NCBI GenBank assembly: GCA_021778975.1
Contig: JAJYBO010000041.1
Coordinates: forward strand, 1-15,242
Direction of reading: 5' to 3'
Length of the DNA stretch: 15,242 nt
Source of the DNA: Deltaproteobacteria bacterium
GTDB taxonomy: Bacteria; Desulfobacterota; Desulfobacteria; Desulfobacterales; Desulfatirhabdiaceae
Under the pieces are notes generated by a model that did no database searches, was not told the origin of the DNA, and was given only the letters and a program-made list of their open reading frames with translations. A program made the translations under genes and the position numbers. Shown one piece after another: positions 7,861 to 15,211 of this stretch. Positions within the stretch are counted from its first letter, which is position 1. The number at the start of each line of letters is the position of its first letter.

Positions 7861-8688
7861 ATGGAACCTGTCCCGATAATGATCAACGGCCTGCCCGGAA
7901 ATATGGCTGGAATCATGTTCAATGCTGCAATGAAAGACCGTCGGGTGACGCCGGTGCCATTTTCACTGACAGGCCCCGATATTTCTTTTTCAGACGTTCA
8001 GACAGAAACGGTGACCGTGAGATTGTTGCACCCGGATAGCCGCGAGGAGGATATCCGCGACATCCTGGAACGCTATCCGGGGCTGATCATGGTGGATTAC
8101 ACCCATCCTTCCGGCGTGAACGAGAATGCGCGGTTTTATGTACGGCATGGCGTCCCTTTTGTCATGGGAACTACGGGCGGCGATCGCGCCATGCTGGAAG
8201 AAACGGTGCGACAATCTGAAATATCGGCGGTGATATCCCCCAATATGGCCAAGCAGATCGTTGGGTTTCAGGCCATGATGGCGTTTGGAGCGTCCAGCTT
8301 TCCTGATCTTTTCAAGGGATATAGCCTTCAGGTGAAGGAAAGTCACCAGCGTGGCAAGGCCGATACCAGTGGAACGGCAAAGGCCATTGTTGATTCGTTC
8401 AGACGTATGGGTATTTCCTGCTCCGAAAAGGATATTCAGATGGAACGGGATCCAGAACGTCAACGAGATGTCTGGGGGGTGCCCGAAGCCTTTCTGAAAG
8501 GGCATGGCTGGCATACCTATACGCTGACATCCGAAGATCGAACCGTGACATTTGAATTCAAGCACAATGTGAATGGCCGGGATGTCTATACGCTGGGCAC
8601 GCTCGACGCCGTACTGTATCTTCACGATAAAGTACAAAACGGCGACAGGGGGCAGGTATTCACGATGATGGATGTGTTGAAAGGGTAA
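7861..8688 (+). CDS. dapB: 4-hydroxy-tetrahydrodipicolinate reductase, plant-type DapB
   Basis: DapB reduces hydroxy-tetrahydrodipicolinate with NAD(P)H in the diaminopimelate/lysine pathway. The 275-residue protein has an N-terminal nucleotide-binding fold (IMINGLPGNMAG at 6-17, GTTGGDR at 103-109) and the active-site segment ESHQRGKADTSGTAKAI around 160-176. His162 and Lys166 are the expected catalytic residues. From memory it resembles plant chloroplast DapB more than the E. coli enzyme: VDYTHPSGVNENA, VPFVMGTTGGDR, SPNMAKQ, FEFKHNV-GR and the final MMDVL motif all have close plant counterparts, and the usual bacterial HHRHK segment is absent. GGAGGTG at 7849-7855 supports ATG 7861. The next gene begins seven bases after the stop. 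Confidence 0.93.
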   Translation: MEPVPIMINGLPGNMAGIMFNAAMKDRRVTPVPFSLTGPDISFSDVQTETVTVRLLHPDSREEDIRDILERYPGLIMVDYTHPSGVNENARFYVRHGVPFVMGTTGGDRAMLEETVRQSEISAVISPNMAKQIVGFQAMMAFGASSFPDLFKGYSLQVKESHQRGKADTSGTAKAIVDSFRRMGISCSEKDIQMERDPERQRDVWGVPEAFLKGHGWHTYTLTSEDRTVTFEFKHNVNGRDVYTLGTLDAVLYLHDKVQNGDRGQVFTMMDVLKG

Positions 8689-8695
8689 TGGAAAC

Positions 8696-10372
8696 ATGTC
8701 CCAAACCCCGGTAAAAGGCTGTGGAACCGTTGTTGTTGTCAACGATAACGCTACACAACTCAAGGTATTGTCCACTTTGTTGAAACGCGAGGGCTTTACG
8801 GTTCTCGGTTTTCAAAGCGCGGCGGTGGCGCTTGAACATATGGCGGACAACGAAATTCCTGATCTGATCGTGACGGATCTTTACATGCCGGGTATTGACG
8901 GATGGAAATTTTGCCATTTGTTGCGTTCTCCCGAATACAGTCGTTTCAATACCATCCCGATCATGGTGGTATCGGCGACATTTTCCGGGGCGGAAGCCGA
9001 GCAGATTACTGCGGATTTAAAAGCCAACGCCTTTTTATCCGCGCCCGTGGAGCCTTCCCGATTCATCCAGACAACCCAGGAACTGGTGCTGGGGCAGAGG
9101 CCTCAGCGAATTTTGCGGGTGTTGATTGTCGAAGACAGCCCGACACTTGTCAAGGTCATGAAAACGACGTTCGATGCGTATGGATATGCGGTGGACACGG
9201 CGCTCACCGGCGCGAAGGGCGCAGTATTGTTCAAACATACGCTGTACGATGTGGTCATTCTGGATTACCATCTGCCGGATGTTCAGGGGGATACCCTTTT
9301 ACGCGAATTCCGAAGTCACAGTTCGCAGTCCGCGATCATCATGATTACCGCGGATCCAAGGCCCGACCTGGTAATTCAATGGATGAACCAGGGGGCAAGC
9401 GCCTATGTACGCAAACCCTTTCAGCCCGGGTATCTGCTGTGGCTTTGTGACCGCGTCCGTCGGGAGCGCGCCCTGTTGCATGTGGAAGACCTGTTGGAAC
9501 GCCGGACCCAGGAACTGCGCGCCAGCGAGGAGCGATACCGCACCCTGGTCGAAAACATGAACAACATCGTATATACACTCGATGAAACTGGCCGCATCAC
9601 CTATGTCACCCCGAATGTCGAGAGTCTTTCCGGGTATAAAGCGAGCGATGTGTTGGGCAAGCCTTTCACTGATTTTGTATATCCACAGGATGTTCCGCTT
9701 GCACGCTCCCGATTTAAAGCAATTCTTTCGGGCAACATGCAGATGGGAGAATATCGCTTCGTATTTCATTCACAAGAAGTGGTGTGGGTCAGAGTCAGCG
9801 CCCGCTCTATGGTTGACAGTGGAACGGTGACCGGGGTTCAGGGCTTTCTGGTAGAAATTACCGATCTCAAGGAAACCGAAGAAGCCCTTCGGCGGAGTCA
9901 CGAACAACTTGAACTGGCGCTCGATAGCGCGGACATGGGACTGTGGGACTGGAATATCGCTACCGGCGATATGGTGTTCAACAAACAGTGGGCCGCGATG
10001 CTGGGATATCAACTGGAAGAAATCGCGCCACATATTGATTCCTGGAAGAAACGCATCCATCCGGATGATGTGGGGCGGATACAAAAAGCGCTTAAAGACC
10101 ATCTATCTGGAAAAACAGCATGTTATGAAATTGAACATCGTTTGTTGACCAAAACCGGTGAATGGAAATGGGTTTTGACCAAAGGCAAGGTCATTTCGCG
10201 AGATGACACAGGAAAGGCCCTGCGCGCTGCCGGAACCCATCTGGATCTGACAGCCCGGAAAGAGGCGGAAAACGCGCGTCTTTTTTGTGAACAGAGGCGC
10301 AGCAGGTGCAAAAATCAGAGAGTCTGTCTCGCATGGCAGGTGCAATCGCTCATAATTTCAACAATATTTTAA
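8696..10372 (+). CDS. REC-REC-PAS-PAS sensor half of a frame-broken hybrid histidine kinase
   Basis: The order of domains is receiver 1 (about 11-130), receiver 2 (about 139-255), a coiled-coil linker (260-285), PAS 1 (278-392) and PAS 2 (400-520), a cytosolic signal-integration module with no transmembrane segment. Receiver 2 is canonical: E146/D147, phospho-acceptor D190, T218, K240. Receiver 1 keeps D61 and S93, but the acidic pair is N16-D17 and the invariant Lys is Ala116, so phosphorylation chemistry there is doubtful. After about residue 533 (10294) the sequence stops looking like a kinase linker. The last 25 residues are Cys/Arg-rich junk-like sequence ending at TAA 10370-10372. The matching HisKA-HATPase half continues in the -1 frame. 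The ATG at 8696 lies eight bases after the dapB stop region with AAGGG at 8681-8685. It may be a decayed gene, a sequencing indel, or a true split pair. Confidence 0.82.
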   Translation: MSQTPVKGCGTVVVVNDNATQLKVLSTLLKREGFTVLGFQSAAVALEHMADNEIPDLIVTDLYMPGIDGWKFCHLLRSPEYSRFNTIPIMVVSATFSGAEAEQITADLKANAFLSAPVEPSRFIQTTQELVLGQRPQRILRVLIVEDSPTLVKVMKTTFDAYGYAVDTALTGAKGAVLFKHTLYDVVILDYHLPDVQGDTLLREFRSHSSQSAIIMITADPRPDLVIQWMNQGASAYVRKPFQPGYLLWLCDRVRRERALLHVEDLLERRTQELRASEERYRTLVENMNNIVYTLDETGRITYVTPNVESLSGYKASDVLGKPFTDFVYPQDVPLARSRFKAILSGNMQMGEYRFVFHSQEVVWVRVSARSMVDSGTVTGVQGFLVEITDLKETEEALRRSHEQLELALDSADMGLWDWNIATGDMVFNKQWAAMLGYQLEEIAPHIDSWKKRIHPDDVGRIQKALKDHLSGKTACYEIEHRLLTKTGEWKWVLTKGKVISRDDTGKALRAAGTHLDLTARKEAENARLFCEQRRSRCKNQRVCLAWQVQSLIISTIF

Positions 10373-11052
10373 GTGCTGTTATCGGAAATTTAGACATGGC
10401 CATTCAGGGAATGTCCCCAACGCAGACTGAAACACCCTATATTTCCGATGCGCAAAAAGCGGCATATCGGGCCGCGGAGGTCGGGCGATTGATGCTGACC
10501 TATCTGGGGCAAATCCCGATTCGAAGAACCTGCCTGGAACTGAAGACGATTTGTGACGATTTTCTGAACACCATTACGCCATTAATTCCCAAACATGTCA
10601 CTATCCAAAAACGTTATTTGAATCCGTCGCCGCTGATTGACGTGGATGTTTCTCTGATGCGGTTGCTTTTAACCCATCTTCTGACCAATGCCTGGGAATC
10701 CATGGGCGCGGACAAAGGCGTTATTGATCTGGTGGTAGGGGTCTTGCCAGCCGTGCAGATTTCATCCGTTCATGCCTTTCCGATAGAATGGCGACCGAAG
10801 GACGATGCGTATGCGTTTCTGGAAATCAGGGATGGTGGATGTGGTATGGAGACGGATTTGATAACCCGGATATGCGATCCGTTTTTTTCCACCAAGTTTA
10901 CGGGACGCGGCATGGGGCTGGCGGTGGTTCTCGGAATTGTCCGCTCGCACAATGGCGGTATCGTGGTTAAAAGCCAGCCGAATGCCGGAACCACCATTCA
11001 GGTGTTGTTGCCAATGTGTTCCACCGTGACCTCCCCTTTTTTTGTGTCCTGA
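10306..11052 (+). CDS. Histidine kinase half (HisKA-HATPase) in the -1 frame
   Basis: The 248-residue product carries the whole catalytic core. The H-box is AGAIAHNFNNILSAVIGN with the phospho-acceptor His at about residue 16. The N-box is LLTHLLTNAWESM, the G1 box is DGGCGM, and the F/G2 region is DPFFSTKFTGRGMGLAVVLGI, ending in GTTIQVLLP. The H-x-F-N-N type is typical of soluble NtrB-like hybrid kinases. GTG 10306 has AGAGG at 10293-10297 eight bases upstream, so independent initiation is possible. The open frame reaches back to a TGA at 10288-10290, and the residues before GTG (TEAQQ) already look like kinase linker. It overlaps the sensor half by 67 bases in a different frame. No key catalytic box is lost, so the kinase could work if translated. 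Confidence 0.8.
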   Translation: MQKSESLSRMAGAIAHNFNNILSAVIGNLDMAIQGMSPTQTETPYISDAQKAAYRAAEVGRLMLTYLGQIPIRRTCLELKTICDDFLNTITPLIPKHVTIQKRYLNPSPLIDVDVSLMRLLLTHLLTNAWESMGADKGVIDLVVGVLPAVQISSVHAFPIEWRPKDDAYAFLEIRDGGCGMETDLITRICDPFFSTKFTGRGMGLAVVLGIVRSHNGGIVVKSQPNAGTTIQVLLPMCSTVTSPFFVS

Positions 11053-11137
11053 CGGGTTTTGGCGTCGTGAATTCTGCGTTGTCTATCATTTCACATCGCG
11101 CTGTGCGCCTCTCCTCTTTTGAAACCAAAGGGATGTA

Positions 11138-12697
11138 ATGGAAGCTTCAAAACATCGTGATATATTTTGGGCCTGGATATGGATTGCCGGGTTCACTCTT
11201 TTCAGGCTGTGGTATTCCGGCAGATTTTTGCTGGTTGCCGATGAAACCAATTATTGGCAGTGGGGACGATATCTGGATTGGGGCTATTATGACCAGGCCC
11301 CATTGATTGGATGGGCCATACGACTTTCGACCGAATTGCTGGGGCGGACGGAAATGGCCGTTCGTCTGCCATCCGTGCTGGCTATAGGGGTGGCCTCCGC
11401 CTATCTGGTGCTGATTGCCAGCCGCTGGATGGGATCTCGCGTGGCGTTATCCACCGCGATTCTGACGCAGTCCATTCTTGAATTCAATGTCGGTGGTATT
11501 TTGGCCACACCGGACGGCCTTCAGGCCGCGGCATGGGCGGGCGCCGCCTATCATGTCGCCAGGGCTTACGAAGACGATACTTGGCGTCAGTGGATTGGCG
11601 CCGGTGTCTGGTTTGGTGTTGGGATGCTGAGCAAATTCACGATGGTGGTATTTCTGCCGGGTGCTTTCATGTACGGGATGCTGTCCAGAATCCACAGAAC
11701 ACGGCTTTCGGGGATAAAACCTTATGTCGGTGTCGCCATGGGGCTTCTCATGTTTTTGCCTGTCATCATCTGGAACGCGCAGCACCATTGGGATTCGGTG
11801 CGCCATGTTGCTTTTATCGGTGGCGCCAATGAAGGATTCGCCCTTCATATAAAGTTTATCGGCGACTTTATAGCGTCTCAGGCGGCGCTCGTGTCGCCCG
11901 TGGTGTTCATTCTGGCGGTTTGGGCATGGATACGGGTTCTTCGAGGAGATTTCCCGAAGGGCGAGTGGATATATCTATATCTGCTCTGGACATCGCTACC
12001 CATGATTGCCGGCTTTGTGCTTCTCAGCTTTCACACCCGGGTTTATGGCAACTGGCCAGGGGCGGGGTATTTGACGGTTTCTGTATTGACCGCGGCATAT
12101 TTTGGAGGACAGGACGGCAGGGCAGGGATCAAACGGATAGAACGCCGACTCTGGAACTGGGGAATCGGCATTGCCTTTGCCATGACGGCGGTGGTGCTGA
12201 TACACGCGGTTTATCCGATATTACCCATTCCGGTGGAAATAGATCGCGCGGCAGCGGAAATTGATGGGTGGGATCTACTGGGAAAAGAAGTCGGAACACT
12301 GGCGCATCAAATGCCGGACCCCAGCCATACCTTCATTTTCGGTCTCGATTATCAAATGGCCAGTGAACTGGCATTTTACACGCCGGGACAGCCTCGAACG
12401 GTTTCGATCAACCGGTGGGAACGTCCGAATGTCTATGACTTCTGGTGGAAAGATGATGATATTCGCGGATGGAACGCCATTGGCGTGACCTATGACGCCC
12501 AAAGTCATCTTTCCCGGCTGAAGCAAATATTCGAACGGGTGGATCCACCGGAAAGCCTTCCCATATACCGGAAAAAAACGGACAGATCGCCTGTAAAAAC
12601 ATTCTATATATACAAATGCTATGGCTTCAAAGGGGGATTGCGATGGATCCCATCGGATGCTTCAGACATCCGGGCGGTATCCGCAGCGTCTCCATAA
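11138..12697 (+). CDS. GT-C membrane glycosyltransferase (PMT_2/ArnT-like, GT39/83 type)
   Basis: Members of this fold transfer sugars from polyprenyl-phosphate donors to lipid, protein or glycan acceptors on the outer face of the cytoplasmic membrane. The 519-residue product has a short cytosolic N-terminus, many hydrophobic helices (roughly 8-10) up to about residue 375, and a soluble C-terminal part with many Trp and Asp residues. The first periplasmic loop has the conserved acidic motif ADETNYWQWGRYLDWGYYDQAP at 34-55; Asp35/Glu36 are the likely catalytic acids. GMLSKFT and the WNAQHHW stretch are also seen in bacterial PMT_2 proteins. ATG 11138 has AAGGGA at 11128-11133. The gene follows the kinase after an 85-base gap with no terminator, and its substrate is unknown. 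A partial functional link to envelope glycans is only inferred. Confidence 0.85.
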   Translation: MEASKHRDIFWAWIWIAGFTLFRLWYSGRFLLVADETNYWQWGRYLDWGYYDQAPLIGWAIRLSTELLGRTEMAVRLPSVLAIGVASAYLVLIASRWMGSRVALSTAILTQSILEFNVGGILATPDGLQAAAWAGAAYHVARAYEDDTWRQWIGAGVWFGVGMLSKFTMVVFLPGAFMYGMLSRIHRTRLSGIKPYVGVAMGLLMFLPVIIWNAQHHWDSVRHVAFIGGANEGFALHIKFIGDFIASQAALVSPVVFILAVWAWIRVLRGDFPKGEWIYLYLLWTSLPMIAGFVLLSFHTRVYGNWPGAGYLTVSVLTAAYFGGQDGRAGIKRIERRLWNWGIGIAFAMTAVVLIHAVYPILPIPVEIDRAAAEIDGWDLLGKEVGTLAHQMPDPSHTFIFGLDYQMASELAFYTPGQPRTVSINRWERPNVYDFWWKDDDIRGWNAIGVTYDAQSHLSRLKQIFERVDPPESLPIYRKKTDRSPVKTFYIYKCYGFKGGLRWIPSDASDIRAVSAASP

Positions 12698-12729
12698 CCA
12701 GGAGACTTTTTACGAGAGCATCTTGTTTG

Positions 12730-13494
12730 ATGAAAGAGACAACACATGATGAGACGGACGGCGTTCCGAAACGCGACGCAGGGCCTGTTGGCGACGCCGT
12801 TACGGTTGTTCCCATCGGTATCGTCCACTCCTGTTTCAAGGAGAAATTCGGCATTCCCAGACAACCCGGACTGGTTCCGGAATCTCGCGCCATATTGAAA
12901 ATACAGCCAGCTTTCGATCGTCCGGAGGCATTCAGAGAACTGGATACATTTTCTCATATATGGATTGTTTTTGTATTTCACGCGTCCATGAAAACCGACT
13001 GGAAAGCGACCGTCCGTCCCCCTCGTATGGGGGGAAACCGTCGTGTCGGCGTTTTTGCGACGCGTTCCGGTTTCAGACCCAATCCGCTCGGAATGTCGGT
13101 CGTTCGGCTGGAGGCCATAACCCGTCATCAAAAACAAACTTGTTTGCACCTGAAGGGCGTGGATCTGCTGGATGGGACGCCGGTTCTCGATATCAAGCCG
13201 TATTTACCCTATGCCGATAGCATTCCAGAAGCGCATGGTGGGTTTGCGGCGGAGCGTCCGGCATCTGATATCGCAGTATGTTTCGATCCGGATGTTCGTA
13301 TTTTCTGCCTTGAAAAAGAGCGAAATGGATATCCAGGATTTATGACACTTATTGAGCAGATGCTGAAAGCAGATCCCAGACCTGCGTATCATGCGGCCAA
13401 TTGTCGGAAAAGGCGATTCGGGATGAAGCTCTACGATTTCGATATTCAGTGGGAAATATGTGACAATATTGTTCGAGTTTATCAAATTACATGA
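12730..13494 (+). CDS. trmO: tRNA (N6-threonylcarbamoyladenosine-N6)-methyltransferase TrmO (TsaA/YaeB family)
   Basis: TrmO methylates t6A37 to m6t6A in certain tRNAs with SAM, and uses a beta-barrel fold instead of the usual Rossmann fold. Key motifs are PIGIVHS at 28-34, LDTFSHIWIVFVFH at 71-84, the SAM-site hallmark SGFRPNPLG at 113-121, HLKGVDLLDGTPVLDIKPYLPYAD after it, and DPRPAYH in the C-terminal domain. The 254-residue length from ATG 12730 is close to E. coli TrmO (235). An earlier in-frame ATG at 12643, inside the end of the glycosyltransferase gene, has a better Shine-Dalgarno (AAAGGGGGA at 12629-12637), but would add 29 residues unlike the family. The start therefore stays open. 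Its stop overlaps the next gene (ATGATGA). Confidence 0.9.
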   Translation: MKETTHDETDGVPKRDAGPVGDAVTVVPIGIVHSCFKEKFGIPRQPGLVPESRAILKIQPAFDRPEAFRELDTFSHIWIVFVFHASMKTDWKATVRPPRMGGNRRVGVFATRSGFRPNPLGMSVVRLEAITRHQKQTCLHLKGVDLLDGTPVLDIKPYLPYADSIPEAHGGFAAERPASDIAVCFDPDVRIFCLEKERNGYPGFMTLIEQMLKADPRPAYHAANCRKRRFGMKLYDFDIQWEICDNIVRVYQIT

Positions 13495-13940
13495 TGAATC
13501 GTCATTCAGACATCTCTTGTTCTGGCCGGTATTTTTTCGATGACGGGCTTCGATTCGGATGCCAGCGCTGCGGTCTTTGCTGCACTGGAAGCCCCGGGGT
13601 TGTTCGAATCAGCATTTCGGAAATTCGTTTGTTGGCGGCGTATCTAAAAATGACTGTAGAAGAAACCATTCATCGCCATCTCCGAACAATTTCAGATGGT
13701 TTTAGCATTCAGGAAGAGAATGACGGGCGATGCCGATTTTATCGAAATGGGTGCCAGGTTTATGCCGTTCGTCCCCTGCAATGCAGAACCTTTCCCTTCT
13801 GGCTGAACCATCTGCGTTCGTTGTCCCGGTGGAAAAAAGTTGCCGGGGAATGTCCGGGAATTGGTGAAGGGCGTCTGTTTTCAAGAGATGAAATACTCCG
13901 ATTTTTATATGAATCGCTGGATCAGTTTGAATTTATATGA
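13491..13940 (+). CDS. YkgJ-family Cys-cluster (CxxCxxCC) protein
   Basis: The 149-residue product has the defining motif C24-x2-C27-G-x-C30-C31, followed by further Cys residues in DGRCRFYRNGCQVYAVRPLQCRTFPFW and AGECPG. This is the pattern of the YkgJ/DUF-type zinc- or iron-binding family. Members are thought to bind an Fe-S cluster or zinc, and their reaction is generally unknown. No signal peptide or membrane segment is present. ATG 13491 overlaps the trmO stop (ATGA), and a second ATG at 13494 is also possible. The overlap points to translational coupling with trmO, but a shared function in tRNA modification is only a guess. The downstream 257 bases have no gene. Confidence 0.85.
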   Translation: MMNRHSDISCSGRYFFDDGLRFGCQRCGLCCTGSPGVVRISISEIRLLAAYLKMTVEETIHRHLRTISDGFSIQEENDGRCRFYRNGCQVYAVRPLQCRTFPFWLNHLRSLSRWKKVAGECPGIGEGRLFSRDEILRFLYESLDQFEFI

Positions 13941-14003
13941 AAAAAATCAAGGTATATCTGTATATTCCACAATACCTGTGATGATCGTAATTCATTTTGA
14001 GGG

Positions 14004-14033
14004 TTGACAAACAGTCTCTGAATATTTTATGTA
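14004..14033 (+). promoter_or_regulatory. Possible sigma-70-type promoter upstream of the NlpC/P60 gene
   Basis: TTGACA at 14004-14009 matches the -35 consensus fully. TATGTA at 14028-14033 is a 3/6 match to the -10, spaced by 18 bases, and the region between is AT-rich. Transcription would start near 14040 and give a leader of about 155 bases for the NlpC/P60 gene. The weak -10 keeps confidence low. Confidence 0.4.
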
Positions 14034-14094
14034 GAACCCATGTGGTTTTGGAATATGGTTTCACAGTTGCTGCATTTATTGTCAGACGCCGTTT

Positions 14095-14120
14095 AATATG
14101 CTGATATGGTATCGCATATT
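14095..14120 (+). repeat. Interrupted inverted repeat in the NlpC/P60 leader
   Basis: AATATGC and GCATATT form a seven-base stem. Inside it, after one unpaired T, GATA and TATC form four more pairs around the loop TGG. The element sits about 80 bases before the ATG of the NlpC/P60 gene. It could be an operator for a dimeric repressor or an RNA stem; no T-run follows. ATTGTCAG is present just after it (14118-14125) and also 40 bases earlier (14078-14085). Confidence 0.45.
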
Positions 14121-14139
14121 GTCAGGTAATGCTACTGTG

Positions 14140-14160
14140 ATGTTCGGCATCGCTGAACGT
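14140..14160 (+). repeat. Second stem-loop in the NlpC/P60 leader
   Basis: ATGTTCGGC and GCTGAACGT pair over nine bases, with two G-U wobbles, around the triloop ATC. It lies 38 bases before the ATG. With the repeat at 14095-14120 it makes the leader look structured. A protein-binding site or mRNA-stability element is as likely as a riboswitch. Confidence 0.4.
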
Positions 14161-14197
14161 TGACACGAAACAGAAACATCGGACGACGAGTTGATCA

Positions 14198-15211
14198 ATG
14201 AGCAAAAACACCATAACTAAACTGAATATCAAAAATATTTTTTCTACAACAACCTGTATTTTATTTGTTTTAATGGCTTCTATCACTGCATTTGCAAAAG
14301 ACAGACACACGGGGCATGCGCTCAATAAATCTTCTGTTAAAAAGATTCCGGCAAAATCATCTATAAAACCGGCCGTCAAGGCCGGCAATAAAACGGTAAA
14401 ACACATTCCGAAAAAACCCGCTGTCGCCCATGCGTCCGTAAATCTTAAAAATGCGCACAAAACCTCCTCGAAAGTCTCTCTCCGAAAATCCGAAAAAAAG
14501 AAGCCAGCCCTTCGTGCTTCTCATAAAATCGCCGTGAAGCCCTCAAAAAAAACAGTTACCCGGTCCATTGCCTCCAAACATTCGGCTTCCCATCACCCTG
14601 CTTCACAAAAGCACATTGCCGTTGCCTCACATGCCGTCCGACATCCAGCCCGCTTGAAACATCCTGTTCACCATTCTCGCCGTATGGCGGTGCTGCGGCA
14701 TCATTCACACCATTCAGGGATCGGGCATAAGGCGGTGCATTCCCATTACAGAGCGGTTCTTGCTTCGAAAGGGGCGCATCATTTTCATTACTCTCCGGCA
14801 GAATATGTAAAGCGGAAGCTTCAGACCGAAATGAAAGAATACCTGGGGGTTCCATACCGAATGGGAGGGTCCAGCTTTAAAGGGATGGATTGTTCGGGTT
14901 TTTCCAGAACCATTTATGCCGATGTTTTTGGTATTACGTTGCCGCATAATTCGGCGGAGCAATTTTCCGATCCCAAGCTTCACAGTGTGAACGAAAATAA
15001 ACTGAAAACCGGCGATCTGATTTTTTTCTCCAAAAGAAAACGAATCAATCATGTTGGCATCTATTTAGGAAACCGTCGTTTCATGCATGCCACAAACGGC
15101 AGCGGCATCACCATTTCCAATCTGGACAATCGGCACTGGAAATCGCTTGTCGCGGGAACCAAGCGGTTGATGTCTTTCAACAAAAAAATTATGCTGCATC
15201 ACAGATCGTAG
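14198..15211 (+). CDS. Secreted NlpC/P60 peptidase with a long Lys/His-rich linker
   Basis: NlpC/P60 enzymes cut peptidoglycan stem peptides in the cell envelope. Residues 1-33 form a signal peptide: a basic start, a hydrophobic core TCILFVLMASITAF, and a likely cleavage site AFA|KD. Residues 34-200 are low-complexity. The first half is Lys/Pro/Ala/Ser-rich with about 22 Lys, and the second half (about 128-197) has 19 His. The catalytic domain follows at about 203-325, with YLGVPYRMGGSSFKGMDCSGF holding the nucleophile Cys232, then NHVGIYLGN (His285) and RRFMHAT (His297), with spacing like E. coli Spr/MepS. ATG 14198 has only a weak GAG motif as Shine-Dalgarno. The gene stands alone after a 257-base gap, and the last 31 bases of the window show nothing. 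The linker is strikingly basic and probably disordered, perhaps binding wall polymers or metal. Confidence 0.88.
   Translation: MSKNTITKLNIKNIFSTTTCILFVLMASITAFAKDRHTGHALNKSSVKKIPAKSSIKPAVKAGNKTVKHIPKKPAVAHASVNLKNAHKTSSKVSLRKSEKKKPALRASHKIAVKPSKKTVTRSIASKHSASHHPASQKHIAVASHAVRHPARLKHPVHHSRRMAVLRHHSHHSGIGHKAVHSHYRAVLASKGAHHFHYSPAEYVKRKLQTEMKEYLGVPYRMGGSSFKGMDCSGFSRTIYADVFGITLPHNSAEQFSDPKLHSVNENKLKTGDLIFFSKRKRINHVGIYLGNRRFMHATNGSGITISNLDNRHWKSLVAGTKRLMSFNKKIMLHHRS

Noticed and set aside
10307..10315. Possible programmed -1 frameshift at the A-run in the kinase gene
   Set aside because: The sequence C AAA AAT is not a good slippery heptamer. The protein-level switch must also happen before it, since the 0-frame residues from about 10295 already look unnatural.
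13945..13977. AGGTAT/ATACCT stem next to an A-run after the ykgJ-like gene
   Set aside because: The six-base stem has a loop of about 16 bases, and the A-run would serve only a minus-strand transcript, for which no gene is seen.
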